From: a virus
IMG/VR virus record: IMGVR_UViG_3300026119_000002
Span: 1 to 25,626 of that record
Direction: 5' to 3' (one strand)
DNA length: 25,626 nt
Numbering within the stretch: the first letter of the stretch is position 1; each line of letters starts with the position of its first letter. The notes below the pieces were generated by a model. That model was given only the letters and a program-made list of their open reading frames with translations. It did no database searches and was not told where the DNA came from. The translations under genes were made by a program, and so were the position numbers. Of the stretch, positions 19,653 through 25,626 are shown piece by piece.

Positions 19653-20756
19653 TTATAATTTAAATTTTTTAAACTGGTCTTTTTGTACATCTTGTTTAAT
19701 TCCACCTATAACATAACTTTCAATTTCTGTTTCTTGTGGTGCATTTTGTAATGACCTACTATTTAACCAATGGTCTACCCAAGGTAATGGGTTTGTCTTT
19801 TGGTCATATTGTGGTTCTAATCCAATTGCTTTCATCCTACGATTTGCCATATACTCTATATATTGATGTAACAATTTTTCTGATAAACCTATCATAGAAC
19901 CTTTTGAAAACAAATAAGTTGCCCAACGTTTCTCTTGTCCTACTCCGTGTTCATACATTTTATAAACTTCTTTTTCTGAATCTCTCATCACTTTGTTCAT
20001 AGTTTTATCGTGTTCTAGTTCACGATAATTGTTAAGTATTCTTTGTGTTATTAATAAATGTAAACTTTCATCCCTTGCAATTAATGAAAGTATTTTAGCA
20101 GAACCTTCTAACATCTTTAATTCACCAAATGCAAATGAACAAGCAAAAGAAACATAAAATCTTAAACCTTCTAATATATTAACTGTCATTAACGTTAAAT
20201 ATAATTTCTTTTTTAACTCATACATATCAACACTATCAGGTTTTAATACCCATTTATAACCTAAATGCATTAAATCATCATACGTTTGTGTAATACTATT
20301 TGCCCTACTTTCAATCTTTTCATCTGTAATAATAGTATCAAAAACTTCACTAGGGTTAGAATATAAATTTTTAATAATATATGTATAAGAGCGACTATGA
20401 ATACTTTCCATAAAATCCCAAGCAATTATACAACTTTCTAATTCAGGTATAGATACAAATGGTAAAAATGCCAAACAAGGACCTCGTCCTTGTACACTAT
20501 CCATCATTGTTTGATATTTTAAATTAGATGTAAATATAAATTTACCTTGTTCAGATAAAACTTTATAATCTGCTATATCTTTTTGCAAAGATATTTCTTC
20601 AGGTCTCCAAAAATAACCTAATTGTCTTTGACAAAGTTTATCAAAGATAGGATACTTCATATTATCATATCTTTGTACTTGTAAACTCTTACCAAAAAAC
20701 ATAGGTTGTTTTGTAAAGTCTAAATTCTTTTCTGTATTAAATACACTTCTAGCCAT
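19653..20756 (-). CDS. nrdB: Ribonucleoside-diphosphate reductase beta subunit (class Ia)
   Basis: The radical-generating subunit is intact. Iron ligands are visible: D86 in DSVQGR, E117 and H120 in FMESIHSRSY, E196 in NILEGLRFY, and E230 and H233 in ARDESLHLL. The tyrosyl radical residue is Y124, in the context of E. coli Y122. It pairs with NrdA (21430-23730) to make deoxynucleotides for phage replication, with the phage glutaredoxin as a likely reductant. The start overlaps the end of the 223-residue gene upstream. Length (367) is normal. Confidence 0.97.
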   Translation of the reverse strand: MARSVFNTEKNLDFTKQPMFFGKSLQVQRYDNMKYPIFDKLCQRQLGYFWRPEEISLQKDIADYKVLSEQGKFIFTSNLKYQTMMDSVQGRGPCLAFLPFVSIPELESCIIAWDFMESIHSRSYTYIIKNLYSNPSEVFDTIITDEKIESRANSITQTYDDLMHLGYKWVLKPDSVDMYELKKKLYLTLMTVNILEGLRFYVSFACSFAFGELKMLEGSAKILSLIARDESLHLLITQRILNNYRELEHDKTMNKVMRDSEKEVYKMYEHGVGQEKRWATYLFSKGSMIGLSEKLLHQYIEYMANRRMKAIGLEPQYDQKTNPLPWVDHWLNSRSLQNAPQETEIESYVIGGIKQDVQKDQFKKFKL

Positions 20757-21420
20757 TTATCGGTTCCAATTGGTCTTGCATTCTTTCTGATTCTGTTAAA
20801 TCATAATGGTGTTTATCACTATCTCCTGCTGTCCATTTACTTTTATCATCCACACTAAACTCTCTTGTAGATGTTTTATAATCTGGTTTAGTTAATTTGC
20901 TAGGTGTTAATGATTTATCATAAAATAAAACTCTATTGTTAGGTTGAGCAGCAAAATGTCCATTATCTAATTTAACTATGTTAAATGATTTATGTTGACT
21001 TGGTGTTTCACTATAACTTACATTTAATTCCCTATTAGTTGCACAACAATTATCTATACTAAACATATAATTTCCTTCATACACTTTCTTATTAGGTGAT
21101 AGATAACTACATCTATTACCACTTACAACTTGTTTTTCAATAACAGCAATATCATAAGAAAAACAATCCCATAACTGTAATTCTGTTAATGGTAAATCTT
21201 CTTTAGTTTTTTTCCAAACAAATGCTGATATAGGAAGTTTATCATATAACGCACCTGATTCATACAGATATGTTTCAAAATATAATGCTCTACCTTGAAT
21301 ACTCTTAACTGTACACCACATACCTGGTACAAATTCTCCATATCCTTTTTCTAAATCATACAGGTATTGTTTCTTAACTAATACTTCCGTGTGTGGAAGA
21401 TTTGCACATAAAAACGCCAT
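20749..21420 (-). CDS. Conserved-position hypothetical protein between nrdA and nrdB, 223 aa
   Basis: This gene interrupts the usual nrdA-nrdB pair. AAAGGAAG precedes ATG 21420, and it overlaps nrdB by eight bases, so the three are one operon. The sequence is rich in aromatic residues (VKSIQGRALYFETYLYESGA), has a strand-rich body and several cysteines, and ends in a polar tail (SESRMQDQLEPING-like, residues TESERMQDQLEP). There is no membrane segment and no motif I recognise. The position suggests a link to nucleotide metabolism or reductase regulation. Confidence 0.82.
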   Translation of the reverse strand: MAFLCANLPHTEVLVKKQYLYDLEKGYGEFVPGMWCTVKSIQGRALYFETYLYESGALYDKLPISAFVWKKTKEDLPLTELQLWDCFSYDIAVIEKQVVSGNRCSYLSPNKKVYEGNYMFSIDNCCATNRELNVSYSETPSQHKSFNIVKLDNGHFAAQPNNRVLFYDKSLTPSKLTKPDYKTSTREFSVDDKSKWTAGDSDKHHYDLTESERMQDQLEPING

Positions 21421-21429
21421 ACGCTTCCT

Positions 21430-23730
21430 TTATATTACGCAAGTTTCACAGTCCTCCGTGTCTTGTTTTGTTTCTTCTACATTATCCTTCCAACCAACTG
21501 GATGGACAGGTTCATCAAAATCTTTCTTACTATCATATGTATTTTGATAATAAGAAGTCTTCCAACCTAACCTATAAGTATTTAGCAAATCCTGTGCCAT
21601 AATAGATAATGGTACTTGTCCTTCTTCATAATGTTCAGGATTATATGACCAGTTACCACTTATTGCCTGGTCAAAATACTTTTGCATTACTGCAACGATA
21701 TTTATGTAACCTTCATTTGATTTCATATCCCATAGTAACGTATAACTATTTTTCAACCTTTTGTAATCAGGTACAACTTGTTTTAAAGTTCCCTTTTTAC
21801 TTTTCTTTACTGAAAGATAATCTCTAGGTGGTTCAATGCCGTTTGTAGCATTACAAACCACGCTAGAGCTTTCAGAAGGCATTTGAGCCGAGAGTGTGCT
21901 ATGTCGTAGCCCAAACTCCTTAATATCTTTTCTCAATTCTTCCCATTTATAAGATAATTTACGAGATACAATCTCATCAACTTCTTTTTTATAGGTGTCT
22001 ATTGGTAAGATACCGTCTGAATACTTTGTTTTCTTAAAGTCTTTACATTGACCTTTTTCTTTTGCTAATTGATTACTTGATTTTAATAGATAATATTGGA
22101 ATGCTTCTGTTAACTTATCAACTTCTTTCCAAGCAGTTTTCATTTCATAACCTACTCCTAATGTTGCTAGATAATGAGCAAGACCAATATACCCAACTCC
22201 TAAACTTCGTCTATTTCTTGTAGAAATTTCTGCTGCCTTAACTGGATATTTTTGATGGTCTATAATTTCATCTAATGACCTTACTATTAAATCACATAAT
22301 GGTTCTAATTCATCTAAATCTTTTATAAGTCCTACATTAACTGCTGATAAAATACATAATGCAATTTCACCTTCTCCATCTATGTGACTTATAGGTTCTG
22401 TTGGTAATGTTATTTCTTGACATAAGTTTGACATTGTTATTCTATCTTTAAAAGAAGAGTGAGTATTACAATGGTCTATATTCATAATGTAAATACGACC
22501 TGTTTCTGCTCTTTCTTTTAATATTGACATAAACAAACTTTGTGCTTTAACTTTCTGTTTCCATATTGATAATTTTCTTTCTGCTATTTCATACAATTTA
22601 TCAAATTCTGGTGTACCCCAAGAATCAATTAATTCTGGTACTTCGTGTGGTGAAAATAATGTTATATCTCCATCATTAATAAATCTTTCATAAAATAATT
22701 TAGATAACTGTATAGAATAATCTAATTTTCTTACTCTATTATCTTCACTACCTTTATTGTTTTTAAGTACAAGTATATCTTCTATTTCTTTATGCCAAAT
22801 TGGAAAATGAACAGTTGCTGAACCACCACGTACACCATTTTGTGTACAACATTTAACAGTTGCTTCAAACTTTTTAAGAAAAGGAATAACACCTGTGTGC
22901 TGTACTTCCCCACCTCTTATTTTAGAATTAATTCCTCTAATACGTCCTGCATTAATACCAATACCTGCCCTTTGAGCAACATATTTACCAATTGCCATAT
23001 CACTAGAGAAGATTGAAGATAATGTATCTGCAACATCAACTAGTACACAACTAGCATACTGTCTAATAGGTGTTCTTACACCTGCCATTACTGGAGTAGG
23101 TATATTAATTTTAAATCTTGAAATTGCATCATAATATCTTTTCACATAACTCATCCTTTTATTTTTTGGGTAATGTGCAAAGATAGTAGCAGCAATCATC
23201 ATATACATAAATTGTGGAGTTTCAAAAATATCACCTGTACTTCTATCTTGTACAAGATACTTGTCAATAACTTGTCTTAAACCTGCATATGTAAAAGTAT
23301 AATCTCTTTCGTGAGTTAACCAATTTTCCATTCTATCAAAATCATTTTTATTATACCATTTTAAAATATCAGAATCATATACACCTCTTTTTACAGTATC
23401 ACTAACGTGAGTGTAAATGTGTGGGTGATCCCATAATTTGTGAAATAATTGTTTTCTTAAACTATAGAGTAATAGTCTAGCGGCAACATATTGATAATTT
23501 GGATTGTCTAGTGAAATTAAATCATTTGCCGACTTGATTAAAATTTGTTGAATTTCATTTGTGGTAATTCCATCATAAAATTGTAGACCACTACTCATTT
23601 CAACTTGTGATGAAGATACGCCTGTAATATCTTCTGTTGCATACTCTACCATTTCGTGAATCTTCTCAATGTTAAGAGCTTCCTTACCCCTACCATTTCG
23701 TTTCACAACACTTATATTTTCATTTACCAT
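21430..23730 (-). CDS. nrdA: Ribonucleoside-diphosphate reductase alpha subunit (class Ia)
   Basis: At 766 residues this is a full catalytic subunit. An N-terminal ATP-cone region (VVKRNGRGKEALNIEKIHEM, about 8-27) is followed by the barrel with C228 (YASCVLVD), C437 and E439 (SNLCQEITLP) and C459 (ALCILSAVN), matching E. coli C225, C439, E441 and C462. The radical-relay tyrosines appear in KTSYYQNTYD, and the tail ends in the redox pair CETC (761-764). It reduces ribonucleoside diphosphates with NrdB. AGGGG precedes ATG 23730. No intein or frameshift was seen. Confidence 0.97.
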   Translation of the reverse strand: MVNENISVVKRNGRGKEALNIEKIHEMVEYATEDITGVSSSQVEMSSGLQFYDGITTNEIQQILIKSANDLISLDNPNYQYVAARLLLYSLRKQLFHKLWDHPHIYTHVSDTVKRGVYDSDILKWYNKNDFDRMENWLTHERDYTFTYAGLRQVIDKYLVQDRSTGDIFETPQFMYMMIAATIFAHYPKNKRMSYVKRYYDAISRFKINIPTPVMAGVRTPIRQYASCVLVDVADTLSSIFSSDMAIGKYVAQRAGIGINAGRIRGINSKIRGGEVQHTGVIPFLKKFEATVKCCTQNGVRGGSATVHFPIWHKEIEDILVLKNNKGSEDNRVRKLDYSIQLSKLFYERFINDGDITLFSPHEVPELIDSWGTPEFDKLYEIAERKLSIWKQKVKAQSLFMSILKERAETGRIYIMNIDHCNTHSSFKDRITMSNLCQEITLPTEPISHIDGEGEIALCILSAVNVGLIKDLDELEPLCDLIVRSLDEIIDHQKYPVKAAEISTRNRRSLGVGYIGLAHYLATLGVGYEMKTAWKEVDKLTEAFQYYLLKSSNQLAKEKGQCKDFKKTKYSDGILPIDTYKKEVDEIVSRKLSYKWEELRKDIKEFGLRHSTLSAQMPSESSSVVCNATNGIEPPRDYLSVKKSKKGTLKQVVPDYKRLKNSYTLLWDMKSNEGYINIVAVMQKYFDQAISGNWSYNPEHYEEGQVPLSIMAQDLLNTYRLGWKTSYYQNTYDSKKDFDEPVHPVGWKDNVEETKQDTEDCETCVI

Positions 23731-23737
23731 TTAACCC

Positions 23738-24733
23738 CTAAATTTTTTTATAATAACTTAATTTTTCTAATGCTTCTAATTTTTTAAATGTATTTTTCTT
23801 AATAATATTTTTTAATTCAGTCACACTCATTCCAGACACAATCATTTCGTTTACATCTTTTAGTTGAATATGGTTTGGCCATATAACTACATTATAATTT
23901 TTTTCAATAACAGCGTACATCCGTTTTATAATTTCTTTATTACGAGGTTCATTGTCGAATATATATGTAACTTGGTCATTAGGCATTCTCAATGTCAAAT
24001 CTGCGCCACCTGCCGCTAAACAATTATCTAAAAACAAACTATCAAGTGGACCTTCTACAATGTACACGTGTTTTTGAAAATTTACACGTTCAAGTCCAAA
24101 AACTTTTTGTTTTGTATCATCAAGTTTAATAGTAATATATTTAGGTTGTTCGTTTCCAAATGCTCTTCCTTGAAATGCAAACAAATTACCTGTTACATCA
24201 AAAAATGGTACAATCAATCTTGGGTGTTCGTACTTTTCTTTAAATATGCCTGGTTTCACCTTGTTGGCAAATTTGTGAAATTTATCAACAAGATATAATT
24301 TCTCATAATATTTGGTAGGTATCAATCTCTTTTTAATATAATCCTTTGCAGGATGGTCGTTTTTCAAATTACTTATTTTTGTACAAGTATCTAATAAATT
24401 TATTTCTTTAAATTTTGAAGGTTTAAAGTCAAATTTAGGCTGGGGCGTGGAGGGTGCCGATCCTTTGTACCGTTCTAATAAGTATTCTCCATATTTCTTG
24501 GGATCCAAGTATTTTATGAAATTTGCTAAATTTTGTCCTTGACCACAATTGTGACATTTGAAGAACATATCATTTTTTACTCTATAGAGATATGCTCTTG
24601 CTTTTGTTTTACTCTTCTTTGAGTCTCCACAATGTGGACACCTAAAGTTAAAAAGATAGTCATTCTTCTTTTTAAATTGATTTAATCTTGACGATATTTC
24701 ATTAATATATTTTAAATCTATATAACTTGACAT
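23738..24733 (-). CDS. DNA primase, T4 gp61-like
   Basis: The N-terminal zinc-binding module shows CPHCGDS (C32, C35) and CHNCGQG (C60, C63). The TOPRIM domain has VYIVEGPLDSLFL (E227, D231) and YIFDNEPRN (259-265), the acidic pairs that bind metal. The 331 residues suit T4 gp61, which makes RNA primers with the gp41 helicase; the helicase is not in the window. A sigma70-type promoter lies just upstream with an expected leader of about seven bases and no clear ribosome-binding site. The gene opens the long 15-kb unit. Confidence 0.93.
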   Translation of the reverse strand: MSSYIDLKYINEISSRLNQFKKKNDYLFNFRCPHCGDSKKSKTKARAYLYRVKNDMFFKCHNCGQGQNLANFIKYLDPKKYGEYLLERYKGSAPSTPQPKFDFKPSKFKEINLLDTCTKISNLKNDHPAKDYIKKRLIPTKYYEKLYLVDKFHKFANKVKPGIFKEKYEHPRLIVPFFDVTGNLFAFQGRAFGNEQPKYITIKLDDTKQKVFGLERVNFQKHVYIVEGPLDSLFLDNCLAAGGADLTLRMPNDQVTYIFDNEPRNKEIIKRMYAVIEKNYNVVIWPNHIQLKDVNEMIVSGMSVTELKNIIKKNTFKKLEALEKLSYYKKI

Positions 24734-24746
24734 AACACTATCTCAT

Positions 24747-24775
24747 AATATACTATGAATCACTTAAAAAGTCAA
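24747..24775 (-). promoter_or_regulatory. Sigma70 promoter before the primase (TTGACT - 17 bp - TATATT)
   Basis: TTGACT at 24770-24775 and TATATT at 24747-24752 on the minus strand with a 17-base spacer. Transcription would start near 24740, about seven bases before the primase ATG. It is the only promoter visible upstream of a chain of overlapping genes reaching 9540. The remaining gap (24776-24849) shows only a T-run past the upstream stop and no good terminator hairpin. Confidence 0.83.
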
Positions 24776-24849
24776 GTCTGTTTGGAAAAAAGTTGGAGTG
24801 TAAAAAATTGCTCCCTTATTTTCCCCCACTAAACGTGTATAAAAAAACT

Positions 24850-25278
24850 CTACTTTAACAGTCTAACTATTTCATCAAAATTCATAGATAGTACCCATCC
24901 ACCTGCTAATATAACTCCAAATATAATCCAACGGTGTTTTTCTAATACACCTACTCTTGAACCTATATCTATTCTGATATTCTTAATCTCTATTAACAAT
25001 CTTTTTTCAATTGATTGTATCTCTCTGGTCAATTCTAAGCGAACATCATCTATTTTATCTGCTCGTTCTTTGAGTTTATCAAATATGATTTCATCAACTT
25101 GTTCTTGCCTACTTATCTTTTCAGCGTGAACAGCCAACATTGATTTGATTGATGTGGATACGTCTGTTAAACGTTCAATAGCAACGTTTAATCTTTCTGC
25201 TATACCTTGTGTTGACTCAACATCTTTTTTGAGTTTAGCTATGTCTATTTTTGTTTTAGTATTGTTTTCTTCTGGCAT
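24850..25278 (-). CDS. Coiled-coil protein with C-terminal membrane segment, 142 aa
   Basis: Residues about 10-110 form a long charged helix with heptad character (TQGIAERLNVAIERLTDVST, QVDEIIFDKLKERADKIDDV), and a hydrophobic segment follows (WIIFGVILAGGWVLSM, about 117-132). This is a tail-anchored coiled-coil layout seen in many small phage membrane proteins; no specific family is recognised. ATG 25278 shares a base with the stop of the upstream small ORF. A T-run directly follows the stop. Confidence 0.78.
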   Translation of the reverse strand: MPEENNTKTKIDIAKLKKDVESTQGIAERLNVAIERLTDVSTSIKSMLAVHAEKISRQEQVDEIIFDKLKERADKIDDVRLELTREIQSIEKRLLIEIKNIRIDIGSRVGVLEKHRWIIFGVILAGGWVLSMNFDEIVRLLK

Positions 25279-25364
25279 TAAAATTCTCTATCTATCCATT
25301 TCCATATTGAATAACACATCCAACCTAAAAGAAACATTATTAAAAAGAAATTAATCATCCCCAT
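25278..25364 (-). CDS. Tiny membrane peptide, 28 aa
   Basis: ATG 25364 is preceded by GGAGA, and its stop overlaps the start of the coiled-coil gene as TAATG. It has one hydrophobic segment (MGMINFFLIMFLLGWMCYSI) and a short charged end (WKWIDREF). The ribosome-binding site and overlap make translation plausible. Function unknown; it may work with its membrane neighbour. Confidence 0.6.
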   Translation of the reverse strand: MGMINFFLIMFLLGWMCYSIWKWIDREF

Positions 25365-25494
25365 TGTATCTCCATTGAGTTGGCAACCACCATTCACTAT
25401 ACCAATGTCTAAACTGTGCTGGGTGTCTTCCTATGATAAAAATATGCCAAAAACCTTTTGTTAATTCCATTAGTGCTATGATTTTCTTACACAT
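25351..25494 (-). CDS. Small tryptophan-rich protein, 47 aa
   Basis: ATG 25494 follows AAGGG and comes three bases after the stop of the upstream gene. The product is rich in tryptophan and basic residues (GFWHIFIIGRHPAQFRHWYS, then EWWLPTQWRYNGDD), with a short hydrophobic patch. The 14-base overlap with the next ATG fits the pattern of this region. Family unknown. Confidence 0.65.
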   Translation of the reverse strand: MCKKIIALMELTKGFWHIFIIGRHPAQFRHWYSEWWLPTQWRYNGDD

Positions 25495-25497
25495 CCC

Positions 25498-25626
25498 TTA
25501 ATCGGTTTGAATAATTGTTATATTTTCTTGGCTAGAACTACTGCCAATATCAAAATGTTGAGCTTCTTGGTCTTGTAAAATTTGGATGTCTGCTTCGTTA
25601 TCAGTGTCAATTTTTAGATATGTTCT
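25498..25626 (-). CDS. C-terminal end of an unidentified protein (truncated by the window edge)
   Basis: The frame enters from the window edge and ends at a stop at 25498, giving 42 residues (RTYLKIDTDNEADIQILQDQ and a serine-rich end). It is polar and acidic, with no motif. The start and most of the protein lie outside, so no function can be given. Confidence 0.6.
   Translation of the reverse strand, partial: RTYLKIDTDNEADIQILQDQEAQHFDIGSSSSQENITIIQTD

Noticed and set aside
24776-24849. Terminator after the coiled-coil gene
   Set aside because: A T-run follows the stop but no stable stem precedes it; the GGAG/CTCC pair has only four bases and a 12-base loop.
1-25626. tRNA genes, CRISPR arrays, insertion sequences, inteins
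   Set aside because: No cloverleaf-like segments in the gaps, no regularly spaced repeats, no transposase motifs, and NrdA and the other long proteins are uninterrupted.

Overview
The window looks like part of the genome of a large T4-like (myovirus-type) marine phage, most plausibly a pelagiphage infecting SAR11 or a related AT-rich alphaproteobacterium. The base composition is strongly AT-rich, every convincing gene lies on the minus strand, and coding is nearly continuous with ATGA or TAATG overlaps. T4-type core functions are present: a gp61-like primase, class Ia NrdA and NrdB, a RuvC-like resolvase, a DUF6433 protein and TATAAATA late-promoter motifs. There are no photosynthesis genes, so a cyanophage is less likely. 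The host assignment is inference.

Layout in the direction of transcription, from high to low coordinates. (1) 25626-24850: the end of an unidentified gene, two small ORFs and a coiled-coil membrane protein. (2) 24775-9540: a roughly 15-kb unit starting at a consensus-like sigma70 promoter. It opens with nucleotide and DNA metabolism (primase, nrdA, an unknown gene, nrdB, zinc ribbon, RuvC-like nuclease, ParB-like protein). It continues with a SET-domain protein and then a glycan island: three capsule-type glycosyltransferase-like proteins, GDP-mannose 4,6-dehydratase, three GT-A enzymes with DxD motifs, a GMP reductase, a kinase-like protein and a prolyl-4-hydroxylase-like oxygenase. (3) 9483-8961: a protein consisting of little more than sigma70 region 4, with its own promoter. 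(4) 8915-6224: small unknown proteins including DUF3310, behind a near-copy of that promoter. (5) 6234-2188: a promoter with perfect consensus hexamers, small cytoplasmic proteins, then a run of exported proteins and lipoproteins, a glutaredoxin, an unknown protein and a winged-helix protein, ending at a terminator. (6) 2179-1552: a late-promoter motif, the DUF6433 gene and a terminator. (7) 1539-601: a sigma70 promoter, two membrane proteins and a SprT-like metalloprotease. (8) 598-1: a late-promoter motif, an unknown gene and the start of a membrane-anchored protein cut by the window edge.

The functions fit together as host takeover. Host-type promoters with exactly 17-bp spacers would drive early genes. 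The region-4 protein could redirect RNA polymerase. Ribonucleotide reductase, glutaredoxin and GMP reductase would remodel nucleotide pools, and the glycan island would modify the cell surface or the virion. The main surprises are the region-4-only sigma protein, a duplicated promoter plus start region placed almost directly on the start codon, a perfect 44-bp in-frame repeat shared by a lipoprotein and the oxygenase, and a phage GMP reductase. Eight small genes under 60 codons are supported by overlap geometry or signal/membrane character, with a ninth doubtful. No tRNA, CRISPR array, insertion sequence or intergenic gap above 300 bases was seen.
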